A stretch of DNA of 22,259 nucleotides from Desulfobacterales bacterium (GTDB lineage: Bacteria; Desulfobacterota; Desulfobacteria; Desulfobacterales; C00003106), in contig DAOVGD010000053.1 of NCBI GenBank assembly GCA_030672555.1, forward strand, positions 1-22,259, in the 5' to 3' direction. Both the position numbers and the translations under genes were made by a program. Below, piece after piece: positions 1 through 6,991 of the stretch. Numbering within the stretch: position 1 is the stretch's first letter; each line of letters opens with the position of its first letter. The notes under the pieces were generated by a model that was given only the letters and a program-made list of their open reading frames with translations, was not told the origin of the DNA and searched no databases.

Positions 1-125
1 CGCGCACCTTCCTTGGCATCATCTTTCAATCGCTTCATCGGAGCCGAACTAGGTGTTACAATAGCCACTACACGGTTTGAAACTACCATATTGCCAAAAC
101 CAATATTTAACAACTTTGATTCCAT
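1..125 (-). CDS. remA: RemA / DUF370 family regulator, N-terminal part (cut by window edge)
   Basis: The reverse strand reads MESKLLNIGFGNMVVSNRVV and continues AIVTPSSAPMKRLKDDAKEG before leaving the window. This is the characteristic N-terminus of the RemA (DUF370) family, small proteins of about 85-90 residues. Only about 41 residues are present. In Bacillus, RemA is a DNA-binding activator of matrix and osmoprotection genes; its role in Desulfobacterota is less clear, so the function here is family inference. The start at 125 is preceded on the coding strand by a GGGGGGAG ribosome binding site. The gene lies downstream of yicC on the same strand, the usual yicC-remA(-gmk-rpoZ) arrangement, so gmk and rpoZ may follow outside the window. 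A repeat-filled gap of about 155 bp separates it from yicC. Confidence 0.88.
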   Translation of the reverse strand, partial: MESKLLNIGFGNMVVSNRVVAIVTPSSAPMKRLKDDAKEGA

Positions 126-159
126 GCTCCCCCCTCAACAAAGGTAAATGGTAATATCC

Positions 160-263
160 ACCGCAAAGACGTAAAAAGCGCAAAGAAAAACTTTATGAAA
201 TATGGAATAAAAAGTAATCGCCAATGTGCTTTTAAACTTTGCGCTCTTCGCGTCTTTGCGGTT
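160..263. repeat. Facing pair of ACCGCAAAGACG-type repeats (pair 1)
   Basis: Positions 160-185 carry ACCGCAAAGACG followed by GCGCAAAG, and 238-263 carry the reverse complement of a close copy. The two 26-nt arms match at 23 positions and face each other across about 52 bp, so transcript from this gap could fold into a long hairpin. The pair fills most of the gap between the yicC stop and the remA start. A second pair of the same family lies at 1193-1330, and a more diverged relative lies at 18756-18780. Confidence 0.85.
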
Positions 264-280
264 AAGGCTCTAAATAAACA

Positions 281-1162
281 CTACTCTACGTTCTGCACTT
301 GCTCCCGAATCTTCTCCAATTCACTTTTAATCCCAACCACGACCTGGGACAACTCGACGTCGCCGATTTTTGAACCGATCGTATTCGACTCCCTGTTCAT
401 CTCTTGCAACAAGAAATTAAGCGGCCGTCCTGAAGGCTCCTCTGAGTCTATTATTGAGCGAAACTGCTGCAAGTGGCTTGAAAGGCGAACAATCTCTTCG
501 CTAATATCGCTCTTATCTGCCAAAAAAGCCGCTTCCTGCGCCAAACGGTTCGGATCCACCTCTACCATATCTTCTGTCAATTTTACAACACGTTCTTTTA
601 ACCGATTATAATACATCAAAGACAGAGAAGATGACATCTCTCTGATTTTATTCAATCTTTCTTCAATTCCGCTGATACGCTTCAATAAATCTTTACACAG
701 TGCGATACCTTCCGTCCTTTTCATCTCTTCCACTGTATCAAGGGCTTCCCCAATACATAATGAAAGTCCATCCCAGAATTGATCCGGATCTATTTCAACA
801 TCTTCAGCACTTATAATGCCTTCATATGCAAGTATCGTATCCAATGAAATGGGTTCCTCAATCTTAAGCGCCTCTTTCAATTTTTTCAAAACAGAATAAT
901 AAGATTCGGCAAGAGGAACATTCAGCCGCAGATCAATATTCGACTCTTTGTCATGTTTGATATCAACCGTTAGTTCAATTGACCCCCTAAAAACTCGCGC
1001 TTCAATCAGTTTTTTAGTACGATTTTCTAGTGCTATCAAATATCTTGGCAGCCGAACAACAATATCGCGATATCTATGGTTCAGAGAACGTATTTCAACT
1101 GTAAACGTTCTATTATCTAACTTTGTTTTACTTCTGCCAAAAGCGGTCATGCTTTTGATCAT
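281..1162 (-). CDS. yicC: YicC/YloC family endoribonuclease
   Basis: A 293-residue protein, normal for the family (about 290). The N-terminus MIKSMTAFGRSK and the C-terminal block with GRPLNFLLQEMNRE, SNTIGSKIGD and EKIREQVQNVE are the two conserved regions of YicC/YloC proteins; the middle (about 80-210) is helical and variable, with a likely coiled coil. E. coli YicC is reported as an RNase that helps turn over the small RNA RyhB, and the family is now treated as endoribonucleases; the substrate here is unknown. The ATG at 1162 is preceded by GAAGGGATG at reasonable spacing. The gene lies between the DUF4416 gene and remA on the same strand, with repeat pairs on both sides, so it may be transcribed together with remA or insulated from it by the hairpin-forming repeats. 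Confidence 0.93.
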   Translation of the reverse strand: MIKSMTAFGRSKTKLDNRTFTVEIRSLNHRYRDIVVRLPRYLIALENRTKKLIEARVFRGSIELTVDIKHDKESNIDLRLNVPLAESYYSVLKKLKEALKIEEPISLDTILAYEGIISAEDVEIDPDQFWDGLSLCIGEALDTVEEMKRTEGIALCKDLLKRISGIEERLNKIREMSSSLSLMYYNRLKERVVKLTEDMVEVDPNRLAQEAAFLADKSDISEEIVRLSSHLQQFRSIIDSEEPSGRPLNFLLQEMNRESNTIGSKIGDVELSQVVVGIKSELEKIREQVQNVE

Positions 1163-1192
1163 TCGTTATCATCCCTTCTCAAGCAATAATTC

Positions 1193-1330
1193 ACCGCAAA
1201 GACGCAAAGGGCGCAAAGTTTTAAAGCTTATTGACAATTCTTTTAATTCCCTTTTCAGAAAATAATTTCCCTTAGAAATTTATCTTCCTCTTTATTCAAT
1301 TTTTCTTTGCGTTCTTTGCGTCTTTGCGGT
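1193..1330. repeat. Facing pair of ACCGCAAAGACG-type repeats (pair 2), entering the DUF4416 gene
   Basis: The left arm at 1193-1218 and the inverted right arm at 1305-1330 match at 24 of 26 positions and face each other across 86 bp. The right arm lies inside the 3' end of the DUF4416 reading frame and encodes its last dozen residues. The family and geometry are the same as the pair at 160-263, so this looks like a mobile or recurrent paired element and not a chance palindrome. Confidence 0.85.
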
Positions 1331-1865
1331 GATATAAACCGTTACATTTAATCTGTCGCAAATATTTTCCCCTTACACTCTCCAAAAAGACAAGTATCCT
1401 TTCTTCAGTATAATCCGGATACGTCCAATCAAGTGTGTGGAATCTTCCTTTATGATAAATTAGTGTCAAATCCGCATAAATTCCATCCTTCAAGTATATG
1501 CGATGGGTATAATTTTTCCCCGTAGCCAATACAAACCGTTCCGCAAGGAGGTAGCCTGGATCGATATTTACACGACGCTTGCCTCCTGACATAAAGTCTC
1601 TCTCGAGTTTATTACTGAACAACTTGATGTCGGATAGACTTTCCTGTTCTATCAAATCACCAAACGCGAACAAACGCCTGAACAGAGGCTGTCCCATCTC
1701 CGGAGTATAATAGTCTGTGTGGTGAAAAGAAAGCCAGGGGCTGATCGCGTCAGGCTGTCCACAATATGCCACCAGTGATTCGGTCACTTTTTTAATGATC
1801 ACCTTGTCGTTCAAGAAGAGGCCGACAATTAGTTTGGCAGGTTTTGGTTTTTGTGGGGTACTCAT
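1296..1865 (-). CDS. DUF4416 family protein
   Basis: A 189-residue protein of unknown function that matches the DUF4416 pattern: N-terminal KPAKLIVGLFLND, then FHHTDYYTPEMG, SNKLERDF, VNIDPGYLLAERFVLATGKN, HRIYLKDGIYADLTL and DWTYPDYTEE. No signal peptide or membrane segment is evident. The family occurs mainly in Desulfobacterota, Nitrospirota and related lineages and has sometimes been labelled GTP-binding, but no P-loop is visible here. The ATG at 1865 directly follows the TAG of ugd (TAGATG), so translation is probably coupled to ugd. The last residues (YHRKDAKNAKKN) are encoded by the intergenic repeat at 1305-1330, so the native C-terminus probably ended near residue 173 and was replaced or extended by repeat sequence. 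Confidence 0.82.
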   Translation of the reverse strand: MSTPQKPKPAKLIVGLFLNDKVIIKKVTESLVAYCGQPDAISPWLSFHHTDYYTPEMGQPLFRRLFAFGDLIEQESLSDIKLFSNKLERDFMSGGKRRVNIDPGYLLAERFVLATGKNYTHRIYLKDGIYADLTLIYHKGRFHTLDWTYPDYTEERILVFLESVRGKYLRQIKCNGLYHRKDAKNAKKN

Positions 1866-3167
1866 CTACGACCTGCCCACGCTGGTGTAGTCAAACCCCA
1901 ATTTTCTCATACGGGCTGGTTCATATATATTTCTCAGGTCAACAACATTCGGATTGCGCATGAGATTCTTTACCCTGTTCCAGTCAATATTTCTAAACTG
2001 ATTCCATTCGGTGACAAAAACCAGGACATCCGCACCTTCTGCAGCAGCGTATGCATCATGTTTATAATCGATCCCGTCAAGATATTTTTTCGCCTCTTCC
2101 ATGCCTATGGGATCAAATGCCTGGATCTTAGCCCCTTTTCTCTGCAGTTCTTCAATTATTGGGATAGCAGGAGAGTCTCGCATATCATCCGTATTCGGCT
2201 TAAAGGTGAGGCCCAATATACCCACAAGCAGCCCGTTGATATTTTCTACGGCCGATTCTATCTTTTCTACCATTAATCCCGGCCTTTCCTTGTTAACCTC
2301 CATTACCGATTCTACGATTTTAAAATCATATCCGTATGTCTTAGCGATTTGGCAAATAGCTTCCGTATCTTTCGGAAAACACGAGCCGCCAAAACCAGGC
2401 CCGGGATGTAAAAACTTAGAGCCGATTCTCTTGTCGAGTCCCATACCTTTTGCCACCTTATGGACGTCTGCTCCCACTCTTTCACAAATGTTTGCCATCT
2501 CGTTAATAAAAGAGACCTTTGTGGCTAAAAACGCGTTCGAGGCATACTTGATCATCTCAGCGGTAGCCACATTGGTAATAACAAACGGTGCTTCTATAAG
2601 ATAAAGCGGCGCATACAGATCCTTCAAAATTGCGATAGCCTGTTCACTTTCAGCGCCTATTACTACCCGATTGGGGCGCATGAAATCCTCTAATGCCGAA
2701 CCCTCCCGCAAAAATTCCGGGTTGGAAGCCACATCAAAGGATAACGGCTCTACTTGGTTCTCCTTTATTATGTCCTCTATCATTTTACCGGTTCCCACGG
2801 GGACTGTACTCTTGGTCACCACAACCTTATATCCGTCCATGGTTTGGCCGATCGATTTGGCAACCTCTTTCACATACGTCAGATCAGCAGATCCGGTAGA
2901 GTCGGAGGGGGTCCCGACTGCAATAAAAACAACCAACGCATTACGGACGCTTTCTTTAATGTCTGTTGTAAAAAAGAGCCTCTCCTCATTTACATTTTTT
3001 TGAACCAATTCCGTCAGACCAGGTTCATAGATAGGAATCTTTCCATTATTCAAAAGTTCGATTTTGGAACTGTCATTATCCACACAGGTAACACGAAGAC
3101 CGAATTCCGCAAAACAGGCTCCGGTCACCAACCCCACATATCCAACACCAACGATACAAATATTCAT
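1866..3167 (-). CDS. ugd: UDP-glucose 6-dehydrogenase
   Basis: Cytoplasmic NAD-dependent enzyme that oxidises UDP-glucose to UDP-glucuronate, a precursor of polysaccharide and lipopolysaccharide sugars. The N-terminal Rossmann motif GVGYVGL is at residues 7-13, the substrate-binding TSTVPVGT-type segment (KSTVPVGTG) is near 119-127, NPEFLREGSA at 149-158, and the catalytic cysteine is C263 in GGSCFPKDT. The C-terminal UDP-binding domain includes GLTFKPNTDDMRDSPA. The start is set at ATG 3167 (MNICIVGVGYVGL) because GGGAGAAC lies just upstream on the coding strand; a frame running 12 codons further upstream lacks a ribosome binding site. The resulting 433 residues is normal for the bacterial UGD family. 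The stop codon abuts the start of the DUF4416 gene. Some family members prefer UDP-ManNAc; the overall motifs favour UDP-glucose. Confidence 0.93.
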   Translation of the reverse strand: MNICIVGVGYVGLVTGACFAEFGLRVTCVDNDSSKIELLNNGKIPIYEPGLTELVQKNVNEERLFFTTDIKESVRNALVVFIAVGTPSDSTGSADLTYVKEVAKSIGQTMDGYKVVVTKSTVPVGTGKMIEDIIKENQVEPLSFDVASNPEFLREGSALEDFMRPNRVVIGAESEQAIAILKDLYAPLYLIEAPFVITNVATAEMIKYASNAFLATKVSFINEMANICERVGADVHKVAKGMGLDKRIGSKFLHPGPGFGGSCFPKDTEAICQIAKTYGYDFKIVESVMEVNKERPGLMVEKIESAVENINGLLVGILGLTFKPNTDDMRDSPAIPIIEELQRKGAKIQAFDPIGMEEAKKYLDGIDYKHDAYAAAEGADVLVFVTEWNQFRNIDWNRVKNLMRNPNVVDLRNIYEPARMRKLGFDYTSVGRS

Positions 3168-3199
3168 TATGTTCTCCCAACAAAGAATCTTAAAATAGG

Positions 3200-3295
3200 A
3201 CACAGATTTTCACAGATACATACAGTTACGAGTTGCGGGTTGCGTGTTACGAGTTTTATTTGGAATCTGTCTTTATGTACTGAATGAATCTGTGT
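3200..3295. repeat. ACACAGATT / AATCTGTGT inverted repeat
   Basis: ACACAGATT at 3200-3208 (within a longer ACACAGATTTTCACAGAT stretch) is matched by its perfect reverse complement at 3287-3295. It resembles a short dispersed repeat common in anaerobe and environmental genomes. It lies upstream of the ugd start, interleaved with the GTTACGAGTTGC repeats. Confidence 0.6.
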
Positions 3296-3410
3296 GTTTT
3301 GCCACCTGATTCATTATAAATATCTTTATAACATTTCATTCCTTTCCATGTTTAACCCGTAACTCGTAACCCGCAACTCGTAACCCGCAACCCGTAACCC
3401 GCAACTCGTA
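3225..3410. repeat. GTTACGAGTTGCGGGTT repeats, one short arm and one tandem inverted arm
   Basis: The plus-strand arm at 3225-3256 contains GTTACGAGTTGCGGGTTGCG plus a second GTTACGAG. The inverted arm at 3355-3410 holds about four units of the type (AACCCGCAACTCGT) in tandem. The two arms could pair. The tandem arm runs directly into the yebC stop codon at 3411-3413. This covers most of the 243-bp gap between yebC and ugd; I see no other feature in that gap. Confidence 0.85.
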
Positions 3411-4157
3411 TTAGCTTATACTTTCCATAACCGCATCTGATATGTCAAAATTCGAATATACCTTCTGAACATCATCATTGTCCTCGAGGGCGTCCATTAA
3501 ACGTAGCATCTGTTCCGCGTCTTTTCCTTCGAGTTTGACATTGCTGTCTGGTATCATACTGATTTCCGCCATCGCATATTTTATACCCTTTTTATCGAGA
3601 GCGCTTTTGACCTGTTCAAATTCAGCAGGAGATGTCTTTACCTCAAAGTTACCATTATCCTCGGCAATGTCCTCAGCGCCGGCATCAAGGGCCACTTCCA
3701 TCAGTGTGTCTTCATCTACTTCCTTTTTGTCGACCACAATGAACCCTTTTGTCTTGAACATCCAGGCAACACATCCATTTTCCCCGAGACTCCCGCCCGA
3801 CTTGCTAAAGATATAACGGACGTCAGCTACTGTTCTGTTCTTATTGTCGGTCAGTGATTCGACTAAGACCGCGGCGCCCCCCGGACCGTATCCTTCATAG
3901 AAGACCTCTTCATAATTAACCCCCTCCAGTTCTCCTGTCCCCTTTTTAATGGCCCTATCCATATTATCTTTTGGCATGTTTTCTGCTTTGGCGGCTGCGA
4001 TAGCGCTCCGAAGCCGCGGGTTACTGTCCGGATCACCCCCCCCCGTTTTGGCAGCAACGGTAATTTCTTTGATCAGCTTGGTAAACACCTTCCCTCGTTT
4101 AGCATCAGCTGCCCCTTTCTTGTGTTTTATTGTGCTCCATTTTGAATGACCTGACAT
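3411..4157 (-). CDS. yebC: YebC/PmpR family protein (translation factor / regulator)
   Basis: A 248-residue protein with the invariant N-terminus MSGHSKWSTIKHKKGAADAK, followed by AIAAAKAENMPKDNMDRAIK, YEEVFYEGYGPGGAAVLVE and NKNRTVADVRYIFSKSGGSLGENG, the hallmarks of the YebC family, at the usual length. Members have been described as DNA-binding regulators (PmpR) and, more recently, as factors that help ribosomes through polyproline stalls; sequence alone cannot decide between these. The start at 4157 has a good GGAGG four bases upstream (GGGAGGTCGTATG). The gene is often linked to ruvCAB, but here it stands apart, upstream of ugd on the same strand and divergent from the phasin-like gene, with repeats on both sides. 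Confidence 0.95.
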   Translation of the reverse strand: MSGHSKWSTIKHKKGAADAKRGKVFTKLIKEITVAAKTGGGDPDSNPRLRSAIAAAKAENMPKDNMDRAIKKGTGELEGVNYEEVFYEGYGPGGAAVLVESLTDNKNRTVADVRYIFSKSGGSLGENGCVAWMFKTKGFIVVDKKEVDEDTLMEVALDAGAEDIAEDNGNFEVKTSPAEFEQVKSALDKKGIKYAMAEISMIPDSNVKLEGKDAEQMLRLMDALEDNDDVQKVYSNFDISDAVMESIS

Positions 4158-4173
4158 ACGACCTCCCTAAATC

Positions 4174-4266
4174 CATTGAAGATTGACGATTGACGATTGA
4201 AGATTTGTGAAAGACAACTCAATCGACAATCTTCAATCAACAATCTTCAATCGACAATCTTCAATC
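4174..4266. repeat. GATTGACGATTGAAGATT repeats in facing arms
   Basis: The left arm at 4174-4204 has units of the form TTGAAGATTGACGATTGACG, and the right arm at 4219-4266 has about three inverted AATCGACAATCTTC units. The arms are separated by only about 14 bp, so the block can fold on itself. It lies just upstream of yebC. A single related copy occurs after the tRNA-Gln gene at 11714-11746. Confidence 0.85.
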
Positions 4267-4362
4267 CCATGTTAAATCCTAAATGTCAAGAATCCTGAAA
4301 GATGTGTTGCCACGCGACTTACCAGATGGTATAAAAAACTTAGTTCTGCTTCGCTACGCAAT

Positions 4363-4412
4363 GGGTCGAGTTGTTAACCACTTGACTACTCGACCACTTG
4401 ACTGCTCGACCC
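4363..4412. repeat. Tandem 16-bp CCACTTGACTRCTCGA repeat
   Basis: CCACTTGACTACTCGA (4378-4393) is followed immediately by CCACTTGACTGCTCGA (4394-4409), 15 of 16 identical. The block is bounded by GGGTCGAG (4363-4370) and its reverse complement CTCGACCC (4405-4412). It lies about 45 bp upstream of the phasin-like start. The second TTGACT (4398-4403) is 15 bp from TATAAC at 4419-4424, so the repeat may supply part of that gene's promoter; the spacing is short and this is weak evidence. The stretch 4267-4362 shows no recognisable feature. Confidence 0.75.
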
Positions 4413-4457
4413 AACTTGTATAACTTCCGAAGCTTGATATTTCAAAGGGGGGATAAG

Positions 4458-4754
4458 ATGATCGACTTACTCAAGAAGGGATTTTGGATGGGGCTGGGCG
4501 CTGCTGCTATTGCAAAGGAGACAGTAGAGTCAGTAACGCGTTCCCTTGTCCGTAAGGGCAAATTAACTGCGGGCGAAGCCGACAAGATGACCAAAGAGCT
4601 GCTGGAAGAGGCACGTGAAGACCTTGAATCGATTCAGAATAAGGGAAGAAAAGAAATCGAGAAGGTTTTGTCTGAATTTCAATGCATCTCCAAACAAGAC
4701 TTTGAAGCCTTAAAGGAGCGGGTGGAGGCCCTGGAGGCCCGCCTGAAGTCTTAA
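4458..4754 (+). CDS. Phasin-like coiled-coil protein (polyhydroxyalkanoate granule-associated type)
   Basis: A 98-residue protein beginning MIDLLKKGFWMGLGAAAIAK, then VESVTRSLVRKGKLTAGEAD and a long charged helix, ending EALKERVEALEARLKS. A short amphipathic/hydrophobic N-terminus followed by a helical, heptad-rich tail matches the PhaF/PhaI-like phasin family (COG3937). Such proteins coat polyhydroxyalkanoate granules or act as general helical scaffolds; no PHA synthase is in the window, so storage function is unproven. The start is set at ATG 4458 because AAAGGGGGGATAAG lies directly upstream; an earlier ATG at 4398 falls inside the tandem repeat and has no ribosome binding site. It is a single-gene unit, divergent from yebC and convergent with the ychF-like gene. 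Confidence 0.75.
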   Translation: MIDLLKKGFWMGLGAAAIAKETVESVTRSLVRKGKLTAGEADKMTKELLEEAREDLESIQNKGRKEIEKVLSEFQCISKQDFEALKERVEALEARLKS

Positions 4755-4780
4755 TTTGTTCGGCCTTGAAGAAGGTGAAG

Positions 4781-4850
4781 GACAGAGAATAGAAGTCAGA
4801 AGACAGAGAACAGATGACAGATGAGAGATGAGAGATGACAAATGACAAAT
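4781..4850. repeat. Purine-rich GACAGA / GATGAGA / GATGACAAAT degenerate tandem repeat
   Basis: About 70 bp of short degenerate direct repeats (GACAGAGAA, then AGATGACAG, AGATGAGAG, AGATGACAA, ATGACAAAT) fill the gap between the convergent phasin-like gene and the ychF-like gene. The repeat ends 3 bp before the stop codon of the latter. No clear hairpin terminator is seen for either gene. Confidence 0.75.
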
Positions 4851-4852
4851 TC

Positions 4853-5899
4853 CTACACATTAAACCGGAAATGGATGATGTCACCATCGGCTACCGGATA
4901 TTCTTTACCTTCCAGACGAACCAGTCCTTCTTTTTTTGCCTCCTGGTAGCTGCCGGATTTTATCAGGTCGTCATAGGCCACAACTTCTGCCCGTATAAAA
5001 CCCTTTTTAATATCTGAGTGGATCACGTCAGCAGCATCAAGTGCAACTGTCCCCTCTTTGATGGTCCATGCCTTTACTTCATCTTCTCCCACGGTAAAAA
5101 AGGAAATAAGCCCCAGAAGTTCGTATGAACGACGTATCACCCGGTCGAGCGCAGAGGCATTGATATCAAACTCTGCCAAAAACTCTGCGGCATCCTCAGA
5201 AGACATCTGTGCAAGCTCCATCTCCAACTTTCCCCGGACTACCATCGTATTCAGTTTTTCTTCCGTTTTTACCCAGTCGGGGGATGTATCATCTTCATCA
5301 GGATTGTTGAACAGAACCAGAATCGGCTTTGCGGAAAGGAATGTGTACCCTCTTAGGAGAGGGGAAGAGGCGAGTTCCGGAACACCCCGCAACGGATTCT
5401 CTGCCTCAAGGATTTCAAGGGAAGACTGCAGGAGAGAATATTCTTCTTCATTTATCTTTCTACCCTTTTTTTTCTCTGATTCGATCCGTTCGAGCCGCTT
5501 TTCCACGATCATAAGATCCGTAAAGATCAGTTCCTCTTCCAGTTTCTGAAAGTCGTCCCGGCTCTTCGGAGGTTCCCCTCCAGGTTCCTGAAAATTGCGG
5601 ATCACGTGGATCAGGGCGTCACAGTTTTTAACCAGCTTCCATGTCTCCCCTTCTTTGTCGCGGGACCTCCTAGTAGTGTTGGGGGCAGGGAGAAGATACT
5701 CGACCTGGGCATACGTGGTCTTTTTAGGATTATACATACTGCTTAGCATGTCTACCCTATCGTCAGGGACAGAAACCACCCCTATCTGATCCGTACCCTT
5801 CCGGTAGGAAGTCTCCGCATCCCCGCGGCTTCCGGTCAGGGCGCGAAATACCGTTGACTTACCACTTCGCTGAAGGCCTATGATTCCGAGTTTTATCAT
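4853..5899 (-). CDS. YchF-like P-loop NTPase with TGS/DUF933 C-terminus (divergent)
   Basis: A 348-residue protein. The P-loop is GLQRSGKST at residues 8-16. The middle (about 120-165) is helical and charged, like the YchF coiled-coil insertion. The C-terminal part (about 265-348) is close to canonical YchF/DUF933: ISFFTVGEDEVKAWTIKEGT, VIHSDIKKGFIRAEV, VAYDD, RLEGKEY and a final DGDIIHFRFNV. Real YchF (about 363 residues) is an Obg-related ATPase that binds ribosomes. This copy departs from it: where YchF has the G3 motif DIAGL and a glycine-rich switch II, residues 66-90 read VEYLLPAPNTTRRSRDKEGE with no DxxG, and the NxxE base-recognition region is FNNPDED. I therefore call it a YchF-like paralog. 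The start ATG overlaps the serC stop (ATGA), so the two are translationally coupled. Confidence 0.85.
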   Translation of the reverse strand: MIKLGIIGLQRSGKSTVFRALTGSRGDAETSYRKGTDQIGVVSVPDDRVDMLSSMYNPKKTTYAQVEYLLPAPNTTRRSRDKEGETWKLVKNCDALIHVIRNFQEPGGEPPKSRDDFQKLEEELIFTDLMIVEKRLERIESEKKKGRKINEEEYSLLQSSLEILEAENPLRGVPELASSPLLRGYTFLSAKPILVLFNNPDEDDTSPDWVKTEEKLNTMVVRGKLEMELAQMSSEDAAEFLAEFDINASALDRVIRRSYELLGLISFFTVGEDEVKAWTIKEGTVALDAADVIHSDIKKGFIRAEVVAYDDLIKSGSYQEAKKEGLVRLEGKEYPVADGDIIHFRFNV

Positions 5900-6981
5900 T
5901 TTTTACGCGCAAACTCTTTCATAAAATCTACAAGGGTTTGAACTGCATCGATTCCTGTCGCATTATAGATGGAGGCGCGGCACCCTCCTACTGAACGATG
6001 GCCCTTCAGCCCCCCTAATCCATTCCCAAGGGCCTCAGCCACAAACTCCTTTTCTAATTCCTCACTTGGAAGACGAAACGTCACATTCATAAACGACCTG
6101 CTATCCATTTCCGCCGTGCCCTGGTAAAAATCATTGTTATCTATCACATCATAAAGGATCGATCCTTTTTCCCGGTTTATCTTTTCCATATTCTCCAGGC
6201 CGCCTATGGTCTCTTCCAGCCATTTCAGGACCACCTGGCACGTGTAAATGGCAAAACAGGGGGGGGTATTGAACATGGAATTCTTGCTTACGAATGTTGA
6301 ATACTTAAGCATGGTGGGAATATTTTCAGGGACCCGCTTCACCATATCATCCCGGATAATTACCAGGGTGACGCCGGCCGGTCCTATATTCTTTTGTGCC
6401 CCGGCATAAATCAATCCAAAAGGAGCGACGTCAAAAGGCCGGCTCATAATATCAGAAGACATGTCGCACACAATCGGGACGTCACCGGTATCCGGGAAAG
6501 GGGCCCATTGGGTCCCCTTGATCGTGTTGTTAGAGGTAAGGTGCACATATGCCGCTCCTTTGGTAAAGGAGATGTCACGAGGGATATAACAGAAATTCTT
6601 GTCCTCTGAAGAAGCGACCACATTGACCTTTTTCCCCTGGATCCGGGCTTCCTTGATCGCTTTGGTAGACCAGGTACCGGTATTAACATAATCAGCGGGT
6701 TGACCCCCAGGAATCAAGTTCATGGGAGCCATACAAAACTGCATACTGGCGCCCCCTTGCAGGAAAAGCACATGATAGTCGTCATTCAGTTTTAAGAGTC
6801 TTTTGACGCGAGATTTTGCATCACTGATGACTTCATCAAACCACTTTGATCGATGACTCACCTCTGTAATAGACATTCCAGAGCCTTTATAATTCAAGAA
6901 TTCATCTCGAATCTCTGCTAAAACAGGCAGCGGAAGGGCCGCTGGACCGGGATTGAAATTGTGCACGCGATTTTCTATCAT
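5896..6981 (-). CDS. serC: Phosphoserine aminotransferase
   Basis: PLP enzyme of serine synthesis: it converts 3-phosphohydroxypyruvate (the SerA product) and glutamate to phosphoserine, and can also act in pyridoxal phosphate synthesis. The N-terminus has HNFNPGPAALPLPVL, then SHRSKWFDEV and FLQGGASMQF. The PLP lysine is K197 in IYAGAQKNIGPAGV (K198 in E. coli). The end contains GHRSVGGCRASIYNA, with substrate-binding histidine and arginines. The start is set at ATG 6981 (MIENRVHNFNPG), 361 residues, because GGAGGAAG lies immediately upstream; a frame start at 6993 would place that ribosome binding site inside the gene. A 68-bp inverted-repeat element is inserted just upstream of the ribosome binding site. 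The gene is divergent from serA, an arrangement that would allow shared control, and overlaps the YchF-like gene downstream. Confidence 0.95.
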   Translation of the reverse strand: MIENRVHNFNPGPAALPLPVLAEIRDEFLNYKGSGMSITEVSHRSKWFDEVISDAKSRVKRLLKLNDDYHVLFLQGGASMQFCMAPMNLIPGGQPADYVNTGTWSTKAIKEARIQGKKVNVVASSEDKNFCYIPRDISFTKGAAYVHLTSNNTIKGTQWAPFPDTGDVPIVCDMSSDIMSRPFDVAPFGLIYAGAQKNIGPAGVTLVIIRDDMVKRVPENIPTMLKYSTFVSKNSMFNTPPCFAIYTCQVVLKWLEETIGGLENMEKINREKGSILYDVIDNNDFYQGTAEMDSRSFMNVTFRLPSEELEKEFVAEALGNGLGGLKGHRSVGGCRASIYNATGIDAVQTLVDFMKEFARKK

Positions 6982-6991
6982 TTCTTCCTCC

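Noticed and set aside
195..611. 138-codon plus-strand frame overlapping the 3' end of yicC
   Set aside because: It runs antisense through the conserved C-terminus of yicC and through the repeat at 238-263; no ribosome binding site.
3355..3410. Possible CRISPR array
   Set aside because: Units are about 14 bp, directly adjacent, with no unique spacers and no cas genes nearby.
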